A stretch of 64,000 bases of DNA, from assembly GCA_937888825.1 (NCBI GenBank), contig CALBFE010000099.1:1-64000 (forward strand). The letters run 5' to 3'. Below, piece by piece: positions 1 through 6,681 of this stretch. Source of the DNA: an uncultured Actinomycetes bacterium. Its GTDB lineage: Bacteria; Actinomycetota; Actinomycetes; Nanopelagicales; Nanopelagicaceae. Under the pieces are notes generated by a model. The model did not search any database, was not told the origin of the DNA, and saw nothing but the letters and a program-made list of their open reading frames with translations. Position numbers and translations under genes: made by a program. Every line of letters begins with the position of its first letter. Positions within the stretch are counted from its first letter, which is position 1.

Positions 1-480
1 ACTATGTATTTATATTTAGGTCGCCATAGCTCAGTTGCTAAGAGTGGTGTTTATAATTTTCTTCTTACTTCGCGTGGTAAAGCATCTATTACTTTAGGTG
101 TGGGAGATAAAGAGATTCCTGGTGAAGTGCTACGCGGTGCTGCGCCAACCCCAACTCCAACCCCAACTCCAACCCCAACTCCAACGCCAACTCCAACCCC
201 AACTCCAACGCCCACACCAACCCCAACGCCAACGCCAACGATTGCCGGTTACACCATGGCGCAAGTCAAGGCCAACAACAGCGCTGCCAGCTGTTGGAGT
301 GTTATTGATGGTTATGTCTATGACTTAACTAAATGGATTAATTCACACCCAGGTGGTTCTGGACCTATTTTGTATTTGTGCGGTATTGATGGAACGAGTG
401 CATTTAAATCACAGCATGAAAATCAGGGTAGACCAGCAGTGAAATTGGATTCTTACAAGTTAGGCCCGCTTAAGAAGTAG
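1..480 (+). CDS. Cytochrome b5-like heme-binding protein with Pro-Thr linker (5' end outside window)
   Basis: The reading frame is open from the first base, so the N-terminus probably lies outside the window. Counting from the first Met at base 4, about 47 residues of unrecognised sequence are followed by a Pro-Thr dipeptide run (residues 48-79) and then a cytochrome b5 fold (about 80-158). The fold carries the HPGG motif (His115) that supplies the first heme ligand in this family; His138 in SQHEN is the likely second ligand. The Pro-Thr linker suggests an extracellular or wall-spanning protein with the heme domain displayed at its end, which is an inference. The redox partner is unknown. The copper monooxygenase remnant just downstream hints that surface redox proteins were once grouped here. 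Confidence 0.8.
   Translation, partial: TMYLYLGRHSSVAKSGVYNFLLTSRGKASITLGVGDKEIPGEVLRGAAPTPTPTPTPTPTPTPTPTPTPTPTPTPTPTPTIAGYTMAQVKANNSAASCWSVIDGYVYDLTKWINSHPGGSGPILYLCGIDGTSAFKSQHENQGRPAVKLDSYKLGPLKK
145..240 (+). repeat. Pro-Thr coding tandem repeat, 32 codons
   Basis: Imperfect tandem copies of the hexamer CCAACN encode alternating Pro and Thr in the linker of the cytochrome b5-like protein. A similar tract occurs at 5163-5243 in another secreted protein. Such tracts can change length by slippage or recombination. Confidence 0.85.
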
Positions 481-828
481 TTAGCTCTTAGTAGCAGCAA
501 TAACCCCTAGGCACATTTCATCGGAAGATCCCTCACCCCATGTTACATAGCGTGGTGCAAGGCCTTTGAGCTGAGAAATCTTTTGTCGAAGCGTTGGATC
601 AAAGCTACATTCAACACGGATAGTGTCGCCAGCTTTAACAGCGATAGGGCTTTTAAGGGTTGTGGAGGATTGATCATCAAAGTTGTAGTTAGTCACGTTA
701 AGTATCGTCTTTTCACCCGATGTTCCTGGATAGTGGCTTAGGAAAGTAACTGGGTTGGTAGTTGCAGGTGAATTGCAGGTGAGGGTTAGGTGAAGAGTTG
801 CTATGGTACAGTTTCTCGTACCACTCAA
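481..828 (-). pseudogene. C-terminal remnant of a copper type II ascorbate-dependent monooxygenase-like gene
   Basis: The last 75-80 residues look like the C-terminal domain of copper type II (PHM/DBH-like) monooxygenases: a beta-rich stretch with VKAGDTIRVECSFD and the characteristic WGEGSSDEMCLG near the end. Full-length relatives are several times longer and carry copper-binding His and Met motifs, which are absent here. The first 30 or so residues of the open frame do not look like the family, and the frame runs into the antitoxin gene upstream. I read it as a decayed 3' fragment; a short functional protein is the alternative. It converges on the cytochrome b5-like gene with no gap. Confidence 0.6.
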
Positions 829-843
829 GAAAGGCCCCTTTTT

Positions 844-1131
844 ATGGCAATTACCGCTTCCCAGGCACGTGCCCAGCTATTTCCATTGATTGAGCAAGTC
901 AATGAAGATATGAAGCCGGTGGTCATTACATCAAAGGCTGGCAATGCAGTTCTTATCTCGCAAAGTGAGTACGAGGCCATGATTGAAACTGCTTACTTGC
1001 TCTCAACTCCGGCAAATCGTGAATGGCTATTGGAATCTTTAGCTCAGGCAGATCGTGGTGAATTAATACCCTTAGAACTGCCAATAAAGGCGCTCACAGT
1101 TGTGCCAAAGGCTACGAAGAAGAGTAAGTAA
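844..1131 (+). CDS. yefM: YefM/Phd family antitoxin
   Basis: This 95-residue protein begins MAITASQARAQLFPLIEQV, the typical N-terminal DNA-binding half of Phd/YefM antitoxins, followed by PVVITSKAGNAVLIS and a helical C-terminal tail that in the family wraps the toxin. The ATG at 844 is preferred over the upstream in-frame start at 790 because it matches the family N-terminus and is preceded by AAGAAAGG. The toxin gene follows after 9 bases, giving the usual antitoxin-first operon. Family members repress their own promoter, most strongly in complex with the toxin. The C-terminal 20 residues are Lys-rich and probably disordered. Confidence 0.9.
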   Translation: MAITASQARAQLFPLIEQVNEDMKPVVITSKAGNAVLISQSEYEAMIETAYLLSTPANREWLLESLAQADRGELIPLELPIKALTVVPKATKKSK

Positions 1132-1140
1132 AGCAGGGCC

Positions 1141-1422
1141 GTGCCAAAGGCCAAATTGATTTCGGTTGTAATGACCGAGCGCGCCAGCAAAGACCTTGAA
1201 TATTGGACGCAAAGTGGCAATGAGAAAAAGATAGATCGAATTAATGCCTTAATTCAAAGTTGCCTGCTAGATCCATTTTCAGGGATAGGCGTTCCTGAGC
1301 AGCTGCGCTTTAAAGATGAGACAACCTTTTCAAGGCGAATTGATAAGACCCATAGATTGGTCTATCGCGTTGATGGCAAGGTGTTAATAATTATTGCTGC
1401 GCGCTTTCATTATGAAAAGTAG
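1141..1422 (+). CDS. yoeB: YoeB family mRNA interferase toxin
   Basis: This 93-residue protein matches YoeB along its length: LEYWTQSGNEKKIDRINALI, then PFSGIGVPEQLRF and SRRIDKTHRLVYRV, ending ARFHYEK. The family's catalytic residues are present: Glu in GVPEQL, Arg in SRRID, and the C-terminal His-Tyr. YoeB toxins cut mRNA in the ribosomal A site and are neutralised by YefM, encoded immediately upstream. The start is taken as GTG 1141, because the preceding AKLIS segment aligns with the family N-terminus; ATG 1171 is possible but would remove the first strand. The gene appears intact. Confidence 0.9.
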   Translation: MPKAKLISVVMTERASKDLEYWTQSGNEKKIDRINALIQSCLLDPFSGIGVPEQLRFKDETTFSRRIDKTHRLVYRVDGKVLIIIAARFHYEK

Positions 1423-1527
1423 TTTTATCGTGCTTGACCTTCTTTTTTAGATTCACAGTGCGTGAACACGAGTGCACACACTCTGAATGTGTATTTGTGT
1501 GATACCCCATAGCAAATAACAGGGAGT

Positions 1528-1551
1528 TCACACTGAATTCACACAGTGTGA
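1528..1551. promoter_or_regulatory. Perfect 8-bp inverted repeat upstream of the wall-protein gene
   Basis: TCACACTG and CAGTGTGA are separated by 8 bases. A second, shorter inverted repeat (TTCAC-N5-GTGAA) lies at 1451-1465. The arrangement suggests an operator for a dimeric regulator in the 195-base gap between yoeB and the LPATA protein gene. There is no U-tract, so it is not a classical terminator. Confidence 0.4.
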
Positions 1552-1617
1552 GTCGTATGTTCAATGTAGCGCCAGAGGATTCTCTAGTGTAATTGTTTAG
1601 GATTGGATGTAGAAGAA

Positions 1618-2211
1618 ATGACAACTAAGTATCGAAAAGTACTTGTTGTGGCTGCGGTTGCAACATTGGGATTATTAATGATTGCCCCAACCCAAGCGTC
1701 AACTAATGGCAATGGCCCTACCTACGCATCCCTGGAAACTATGGGAACGATCCATGTAGTCAACGTTGTTCTCAACGACAACAAGGGCACATTGATGCCT
1801 GCTGATTTCCAGATGACGGTCAAACACTTTGGTGGCAATGTGCAAGGAAGTCCTTTTGCTGCCGTGGCCGGCTCGGGTGTGACATTTGTTCTTGAACCAG
1901 GCACTTATGTTGTTAGCCAAGAAGCAGTCGATGGGTATTCAGGCACATGGTCAGGTGATGAAATCACTAATGGATTCATTTATCTGCATGCCGGGCAAGA
2001 AGTAACAATGACCCGCACGATTATTGATGATGGGGTTGGAAATGTAGTAGCAAATGAACCAGTGACAGATGAACCAGTAACAGAAACTGGTGGAACTTTG
2101 CCAGCAACTGCTACTCCATGGTTTAACGCACTTGTTGTTGCTCTATTAATTGCTGCAGCTGGTGTTGTTGGAATGCGACGAAGTGTCGTTCTTAGAAATC
2201 GCCGAGGTTAA
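1618..2211 (+). CDS. LPATA-motif cell-wall-anchored protein with SpaA/prealbumin-like domain
   Basis: This is a 197-residue secreted protein. Residues 1-28 form a signal peptide ending near TQA-ST. Residues about 43-135 look like one beta-sandwich of the SpaA/prealbumin type: strands around IHVVNVVLNDNKG, then LEPGTYVVSQEAVDGY. A short linker with two VTDEPVT-like units follows. The C-terminus is a sorting signal: LPATA at 161-165, a hydrophobic helix (about 169-185) and the basic tail RRSVVLRNRRG. ATG 1618 is preferred over TTG 1603 because it gives a standard signal peptide. The next gene is a sortase, so the pair probably acts as a dedicated substrate and enzyme. The role of the displayed domain is unknown. 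Confidence 0.85.
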   Translation: MTTKYRKVLVVAAVATLGLLMIAPTQASTNGNGPTYASLETMGTIHVVNVVLNDNKGTLMPADFQMTVKHFGGNVQGSPFAAVAGSGVTFVLEPGTYVVSQEAVDGYSGTWSGDEITNGFIYLHAGQEVTMTRTIIDDGVGNVVANEPVTDEPVTETGGTLPATATPWFNALVVALLIAAAGVVGMRRSVVLRNRRG

Positions 2212-2212
2212 A

Positions 2213-2230
2213 TAGGAGCAATAGCTCCTA
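2213..2230 (+). promoter_or_regulatory. Perfect 7-bp hairpin between wall protein and sortase
   Basis: TAGGAGC-AATA-GCTCCTA forms a hairpin starting one base after the wall-protein stop. Its 5' arm contains AGGAG, but this lies 17 bases before the sortase ATG and is probably not its ribosome site. It may tune the ratio of substrate to enzyme; this is inference. Confidence 0.45.
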
Positions 2231-2235
2231 TAGCT

Positions 2236-2826
2236 ATGAAGAGATCTCGTTCGGCTTTGGCCATCGCGTCTACACTCCTTATTACTCTCGGTGTAGGCGC
2301 GAGCGGCTATGCCGGCTACCAGATCATTAGTATGAACACAGCGCAAGGCAGTGACTATCTACCAAAGATCATGCCTCTAGTGCCAACGCAAGATGTACCA
2401 AGATATGTAGCACCTGGGGTGGGAAGCATCTTTGCATCACTATCTATTCCACGGCTCAATAAAGTTTTTCCTATTGTTGAGGGAACGCAAGCTAGTCAAT
2501 TAAAAAAGGGAGTAGGGCATTACATTGGCAGCGTTCTTCCTGGCTTTGCTGATAATTCGGTATTAGCAGGGCACAGGGATTCTTACTTTAGAAACCTAGG
2601 TCAGGTAAAGATAGGTGACTTGATGACTGTTACAACTGACTGGGGCGTATTTGTCTATGAAGTCCACAGAATTCGAATTGTTAAAGCTGATGATAAAACT
2701 GTCATTGTTCCAACTCCCAGCGCAGTGTTGACGTTGAGCACCTGCTACCCCTTTAGATTTATAGGCAATGCCCCCAAGCGCTATATCGTGCAAGCAGGCT
2801 TAGTCATTGGTGAGGCGATGCACTGA
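2236..2826 (+). CDS. Class D-like sortase (transpeptidase)
   Basis: This 196-residue protein has an N-terminal membrane anchor (about 7-33) and a sortase fold. The catalytic residues are visible: His113 in LAGHRD, Cys170 in TLSTCYPF and Arg182 in APKRY. The TC-YPF-x3-G-x-APKR arrangement is typical of class D sortases and their actinobacterial relatives. The enzyme would cut the LPATA signal of the protein encoded immediately upstream and join it to the cell wall or to another protein. The pair is co-directional, 24 bases apart with a hairpin in between. A strong terminator follows at about 2880. Confidence 0.9.
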   Translation: MKRSRSALAIASTLLITLGVGASGYAGYQIISMNTAQGSDYLPKIMPLVPTQDVPRYVAPGVGSIFASLSIPRLNKVFPIVEGTQASQLKKGVGHYIGSVLPGFADNSVLAGHRDSYFRNLGQVKIGDLMTVTTDWGVFVYEVHRIRIVKADDKTVIVPTPSAVLTLSTCYPFRFIGNAPKRYIVQAGLVIGEAMH

Positions 2827-2879
2827 GTTGAAAGTATTTAATGAAGAGGCAAACCTTCTAGTTAGAAACCAGGCAAAGA

Positions 2880-2912
2880 AAAAGACCCGCAGTTACCTGC
2901 AGGTCTTTCTCA
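2880..2912 (+). terminator. Rho-independent terminator after sortase
   Basis: AAAGACC and GCAG on the 5' side pair with CTGC and GGTCTTT on the 3' side, around a short TTAC loop. The A-rich 5' flank and T-rich 3' flank allow it to work in both directions. Confidence 0.8.
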
Positions 2913-3066
2913 ACTGTAACTCTTTGGTGCACCAATATGACGTGATGAAAGAGTAGCACTGGCCAGAACCACTCTGAGTAACGAAGTTATCTGCTTTAAT
3001 TGAGTCAGGTTTTGTAATGGAGTTGGTAACTCTTGATTTGAAATTGCAAAATCTTGGAGCTCTGGA
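2913..3066. other. Terminator-bounded intergenic stretch, possible gene remnant or small RNA
   Basis: This is the core of the only gap longer than 300 bases (2827-3161). It lies between two strong hairpin terminators. No gene is recognised. On the minus strand an open frame runs through it and stops inside the first terminator; its segment IKADNFVTQSGSGQCYSF looks protein-like but matches no family I know, and its upstream half runs through the second terminator and is implausible. It may be a decayed gene or a small transcript. Confidence 0.3.
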
Positions 3067-3097
3067 CAAAGAAGACCCCTTCACCGGGGTCTTCTTT
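3067..3097 (+). terminator. Strong hairpin terminator upstream of the tRNA-like gene
   Basis: AAGAAGACCCC pairs perfectly with GGGGTCTTCTT around the 6-base loop TTCACC, followed by TCTTATCC. Its A-rich and T-rich flanks suggest bidirectional function. Confidence 0.85.
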
Positions 3098-3161
3098 CTT
3101 ATCCACAGCCATTCCTTTAATTTCAAATTCCGTCAGCGCAAACACACATTATTCCGATGCA

Positions 3162-3233
3162 GCTCTGGTGGCGTAATGGCAGCGCGAGAGGTTTTACCAA
3201 CCGCTAGGTGCGAGTTCGATTCTCGTCCAGAGT
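3162..3233 (+). tRNA. Atypical tRNA-like gene, identity uncertain (UAC or ACC anticodon)
   Basis: A cloverleaf can be drawn. The acceptor is GCTCTGG with CCAGAGT. The D arm is GCGT-AATGGCA-GCGC with G18-G19 present, and the T arm is GCGAG-TTCGATT-CTCGT. The anticodon arm is abnormal: AGAGG and CCGCT (one A-G mismatch) enclose nine bases, TTTTACCAA, that can close by one T-A pair to a 7-base loop with UAC (valine) but C at position 37. Read from the 3' side the triplet would be ACC. The acceptor pairing extends outward to 11 bp (3158-3168 with 3227-3237), which is unusual. No CCA is encoded. It could be a divergent functional tRNA, a pseudo-tRNA or a tRNA-like regulatory RNA. Confidence 0.5.
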
Positions 3234-3285
3234 TGCACCTTGATTTCAGCGAGAAAAACCATCGCCCCTAGATTAGATTTTGTCC

Positions 3286-3456
3286 ATGCTCGGTGGAATC
3301 AACAACGGCCTTTATATACAGGCCTTAAGTGGCTTTTTTGTCATGGCCATCTTTGCTCTAATTTTAAAGTGGGTCTTTCCAACTAAGAAAGATCCTCTCG
3401 CAAAGGCCGAGCGCAAAGCGCTCAAGGCATCTCTTCGAGAGTTAAAGCGCAAATAA
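3286..3456 (+). CDS. Small single-pass membrane protein (56 aa)
   Basis: An ATG at 3286 opens a 56-residue frame that stops directly before the ATG of the SDR gene (TAA ATG). The product starts MLGGINNGLYIQALSGFFVM, continues as one hydrophobic helix (about 10-31), and ends in a highly basic tail (KKDPLAKAERKALKASL) predicted to lie in the cytoplasm. Exact abutment with the next gene and the coherent membrane topology support it as real. No family is recognised and the function is unknown. Confidence 0.65.
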   Translation: MLGGINNGLYIQALSGFFVMAIFALILKWVFPTKKDPLAKAERKALKASLRELKRK

Positions 3457-4173
3457 ATGGGGCTAGTAATTGTTACTGGGGGATCACGGGGCCTTGGCTT
3501 TGAATGTGCAAAGGAGCTTGCAGCCATTGGTCATCAAATTGTTTTAGTTGCACAAGATAAAGCGCGCTTAGAAGAATCAGCCAAGCACTTAGGGGCTGAC
3601 TATCGAGCTGTTGATTTAGAGGATCTAGATGCAGCAAAGAGTGCTTTTGAAGAGATTCTAGAATCCTTTGGCACACCAGAGATAGTGATTCTGGCCCATG
3701 GTGTGATGAGTGCAAAGATGTCTAAGACGCTAAAGACAGATAATGCAGAGTGGCGACGGGTAATGGCAATTAATTTGGACTCTGTTTTTAGCGCACTTAA
3801 TATTTTGGCAGCGCCCATGGCAGAGGCACGTGCAGGACGAGTCGTTATCTTCTCTGCATGTTTAGGACGTATGTCAGGACCTGGAAATGCTGGGGGATTA
3901 GCTCCCTATCGTGTGAGCAAAGCTGGAGTAAATGCTTTGGTTAGAAACTTGGCACATGAGACTGGTCTTGGTGCACGTGGGTTCTTAGTAGATGCAGTGT
4001 GTCCAAATCATTCCCGCACAGATATGGGTGGCCCAGATGCACCGCTCTCTGCAGCTGAAGGTGCTCTCACTGCAATCTGGTTAGCAACAAGGGCATTCGA
4101 TGTTAACGGTGTGAGTGATCAAGAAAAGTTAACGGGAGTACTCTGGGAAGAGATGAAAGTGGTGCCTTGGTAA
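3457..4173 (+). CDS. Short-chain dehydrogenase/reductase (SDR)
   Basis: This 238-residue protein is a classical SDR. The nucleotide-binding motif GGSRGLG is at residues 8-14, and an NAG-like position reads LAHG near 80. The catalytic residues are Ser133 in IFSACLG and Tyr151-x3-Lys155 in YRVSK. These enzymes are NAD(P)-dependent oxidoreductases; the substrate cannot be read from the sequence. It follows the small membrane protein with no gap and shares one base with the following DUF305 lipoprotein (TAATG), so the three are probably cotranscribed. The region after the active site is short (ends near 238), which is usual for the family. Confidence 0.85.
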   Translation: MGLVIVTGGSRGLGFECAKELAAIGHQIVLVAQDKARLEESAKHLGADYRAVDLEDLDAAKSAFEEILESFGTPEIVILAHGVMSAKMSKTLKTDNAEWRRVMAINLDSVFSALNILAAPMAEARAGRVVIFSACLGRMSGPGNAGGLAPYRVSKAGVNALVRNLAHETGLGARGFLVDAVCPNHSRTDMGGPDAPLSAAEGALTAIWLATRAFDVNGVSDQEKLTGVLWEEMKVVPW

Positions 4174-4751
4174 TGCCAATCAATAGAGCAATTACAACCA
4201 TATTTATAGCCATCTTGGCTTTGTCTCTCTCTGGCTGTGCTAGCGCCAGCAATAAGGGGATGGATCATGAGGGGCATACAGCTCAAGCAGCAGGTGATTT
4301 AAGTAGTGATGACGTTATGTTTTTGCAGATGATGATTCCTCACCACCAACAAGCTATTGATATCTCAGATCTGGCACTGACAAAGGGTGAAGATGTTGAA
4401 CTTCTAGCACTTGCTAAAAACATCCGTGATGAGCAGGCCGCTGAGATAGTGAAGATGAAAGCCTGGCTAGATGCAGCTGGGGCTGATCTAGAGATGGATC
4501 ACGGCGCCTCACACTCTATGAGTGGAATGCTCAGCGATTCAGAGTTAGCAGCACTAGATAAGGCAAGCGGAAAGAGCTTTGATGTTTTGTGGTTAAAGGC
4601 CATGACTGGCCACCACACTGGCGCCATTGATATGGCAACGATGATTGAAAATGCCAAGAGCGCTGAAATCAAAAGCTTTGGTGAAGGCATTGTTGCCTCA
4701 CAGAGTGCGCAGAATAAGGCGATGGCAGCAATGATTAAAAGGATTGGTTAA
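4173..4751 (+). CDS. DUF305 family lipoprotein
   Basis: This 192-residue exported lipoprotein has a signal peptide with lipobox LSGC (Cys at about 21). The mature part carries the two His-rich segments of DUF305: DVMFLQMMIPHHQQAIDIS near the start and LKAMTGHHTGAIDMA near the end. The domain has a ferritin-like four-helix pattern, and family members are found near copper and redox functions; metal binding is inferred from the paired His and Met residues. The start is ATG 4173, overlapping the SDR stop by one base; the earlier TTG 4167 only adds two residues. A strong terminator follows. Confidence 0.88.
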   Translation: MPINRAITTIFIAILALSLSGCASASNKGMDHEGHTAQAAGDLSSDDVMFLQMMIPHHQQAIDISDLALTKGEDVELLALAKNIRDEQAAEIVKMKAWLDAAGADLEMDHGASHSMSGMLSDSELAALDKASGKSFDVLWLKAMTGHHTGAIDMATMIENAKSAEIKSFGEGIVASQSAQNKAMAAMIKRIG

Positions 4752-4776
4752 GGCTATTAACTAAGAATTAAGAAAG

Positions 4777-4808
4777 AAAAAGCCCCACAGACTTCTGTGG
4801 GGCTTTTT
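4777..4808 (+). terminator. Rho-independent terminator after DUF305 gene
   Basis: AAAAAGCCCCACAGA pairs with TCTGTGGGGCTTTTT around a 3-base loop: a near-perfect hairpin ending in a T run. Confidence 0.92.
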
Positions 4809-4919
4809 CATGCTGTAACCCAAGTGAGTTTGGGCGACACCGTAACAAGAGCAGAGTAATACCGATTTGGGTGTGTGTTTACCATTGAACTTGTCGGGGG
4901 AGTTGTTTAGATTTCTCTC

Positions 4920-6641
4920 ATGAGAAAAGCCCTTCCAGTCCTTGCAGTGGCACTCTCTTTAACTTTAGTTGTTTCAGTTGCACAAGCTGCCGTCAAGGCT
5001 GGATCCACATGTTCAAAGCTAGGTTCAAAGTCAACGGTTTCTGGAAAGAAATACACCTGTGTTAAAAGCGGAAAGAAGTTGGTGTGGAATAAAGGCGCCA
5101 AAGTTGCTGCGCCAAAGCCAACTAGTTCACCGAGTGCATCCCCAACTCCAGTACCTTCTGCAACGCCTACGCCAACACCAACTCCCACTCCAACGCCCAC
5201 TCCAACGCCTACTCCAACGCCGACACCTACGCCAACTCCAACGTCGGCTCCGTTTGTTGAAGATGGAGTTTGCGAAAAAATGGGGCTGCAAGGGAGAGAT
5301 TCAACTGGGTTGCTTGAGTGCAGAAAGATCTTGGGAAACAAGTTGGTTTACACAAGGATTACTAATAATTTTTCACCAGTAGTCAATCCGATTTCACCTG
5401 ATCCACTTAAAACTTGTCAGCTTCCTGATATGAGAGCTAACAAGTTGTGGCAAGCCCCTGGCATTGCATTTCCACCAACGCCTATCGGTGATTTCAAGCC
5501 CGTTGGAACTTTCAAAATAGTTGTAGTGGGCTTTGATTTTCCTGACGCTCAAGGTGAAGTGCCACCTTCAACATATTGGAAAGATGATCTAACAACCATT
5601 TCTGAATGGATGAAGTGGTATTCAAATGACAAAGTGAAGTACACCTATGTCACCCTGGATAAGTGGTTGCGAGCTCCTCGATTAGCCACCGCTTATGACA
5701 ATGAAAATGAAGCGACTAAGTCTGCTGGTGGAAACACGTTAAGTGCCGGCGGGGTGACAGATGACCAAAAAACCACTGAGCTCCTTAAACTTGTTGAAGC
5801 CGAAGTAGATATTTCAAATACGTCGGCAATCTTTTTCTATCACCCGCCAACAGTTGTCGGGAAATTAACTGGCCAGTGGGCAAGTCGAAGTGCTAATTAT
5901 CAGAGCCCTAAGTATGGGAGAGTGAATTCTGCGATATTTGCAATCGGTGGCGACACTTGGGCAAGTATGCGGACCCGATGGGGATATCAAATCCACGAGA
6001 TGCTTCACTCTCATGGTGTTTTTGGGCATTCACCAAAAATTCCATGGCGAATTGGCATCCTTAGTACGGGTGACTCTTGGTCAAGTTCTCTCCTGAGCTG
6101 GGATTCACTAGCTCAAGGGTGGACGAATCCTGAAGATATTTACTGCGTAGAGAAGTCAAAAGTCACTTCGGTGGATCTGAAATTAGTTCCACTAGAGCGC
6201 GAACAAGAAGGTAATCGTGTGGCCATGGTCAAACTAAATGACCATCAGCTATTGATGATTGAATCCCATAGAAAAGATAAATGGTCACAAGGATTGGCGC
6301 CGGGTTTCACTGGGATCATGGTCACTTTGGTCGACACCACTAAAAACACAACTTGGGATAACCCGGAGGGATTTGCAAACCCGAGCTCTGTCGGAGTTGC
6401 CTTGAAAATCCCTGGTGTAAATCACGGTGCATATGAATCCATTGGCACAGCAATTCCAAATGCGACCAACGTTTATCAGGGCATTGGCATTGTTGACGGT
6501 ATTGGCATAGCTGGAGATAAAGAGGGTTGGGATTTGAATTACTTTATGTATGCCGGTGAATCAATTACTTACGAGGGAATCAAGATCTCTCTACTGAGTA
6601 CTGGCGATAACGACACCGTGCGCATTGAAAAGGTCGGCTAA
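4920..6641 (+). CDS. Secreted zinc-metalloprotease-like protein with Pro-Thr linker
   Basis: This 573-residue protein has a signal peptide (1-23), a small Cys-pair module (AGSTCSKLGS to KKYTCVKSGKK, about 27-60), a Ser/Pro/Thr-rich region and a Pro-Thr run (82-108). A second Cys-pair segment follows (CEKMGLQ, about 116-130), then a large C-terminal domain. That domain contains HEMLHSHGVFGH (His359-Glu360, His363, His370), an HExxH zinc-protease motif with a third His one residue later than in standard metzincins. The surroundings recall M6/immune-inhibitor-A-like proteases, but I cannot assign the family firmly. It is monocistronic with about 110 bases of leader. Likely role: extracellular proteolysis or a wall-attached binding protein. 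Confidence 0.75.
   Translation: MRKALPVLAVALSLTLVVSVAQAAVKAGSTCSKLGSKSTVSGKKYTCVKSGKKLVWNKGAKVAAPKPTSSPSASPTPVPSATPTPTPTPTPTPTPTPTPTPTPTPTPTSAPFVEDGVCEKMGLQGRDSTGLLECRKILGNKLVYTRITNNFSPVVNPISPDPLKTCQLPDMRANKLWQAPGIAFPPTPIGDFKPVGTFKIVVVGFDFPDAQGEVPPSTYWKDDLTTISEWMKWYSNDKVKYTYVTLDKWLRAPRLATAYDNENEATKSAGGNTLSAGGVTDDQKTTELLKLVEAEVDISNTSAIFFYHPPTVVGKLTGQWASRSANYQSPKYGRVNSAIFAIGGDTWASMRTRWGYQIHEMLHSHGVFGHSPKIPWRIGILSTGDSWSSSLLSWDSLAQGWTNPEDIYCVEKSKVTSVDLKLVPLEREQEGNRVAMVKLNDHQLLMIESHRKDKWSQGLAPGFTGIMVTLVDTTKNTTWDNPEGFANPSSVGVALKIPGVNHGAYESIGTAIPNATNVYQGIGIVDGIGIAGDKEGWDLNYFMYAGESITYEGIKISLLSTGDNDTVRIEKVG
5163..5243 (+). repeat. Pro-Thr coding tandem repeat, 27 codons
   Basis: Alternating Pro and Thr codons in imperfect hexamers such as CCAACG and CCTACG, within the linker of the secreted metalloprotease-like protein. 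The unit is the same kind as at 145-240. Confidence 0.85.
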
Positions 6642-6681
6642 TGCCATTGTTTCAAGCCCTTTTTGCTCATAGGTTGTGCGC

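Noticed and set aside
148-240. Pro-Thr repeat as a possible CRISPR-like array
   Set aside because: There are no spacers, the unit is 6 bases and it is in frame within a protein.
98-328. Overlapping frame rich in Gln-Leu-Gln-Pro inside the cytochrome b5-like gene
   Set aside because: It is an out-of-frame reading of the Pro-Thr repeat; the heme motif is in the other frame.
2893-3126. Minus-strand 77-aa frame between terminators
   Set aside because: Half of it is terminator sequence and no family is recognised; kept only as a possible remnant in the intergenic entry.
4907-5341. Minus-strand frame with a long Gly-Val repeat
   Set aside because: It is the antisense reading of the Pro-Thr repeat of the metalloprotease-like gene.
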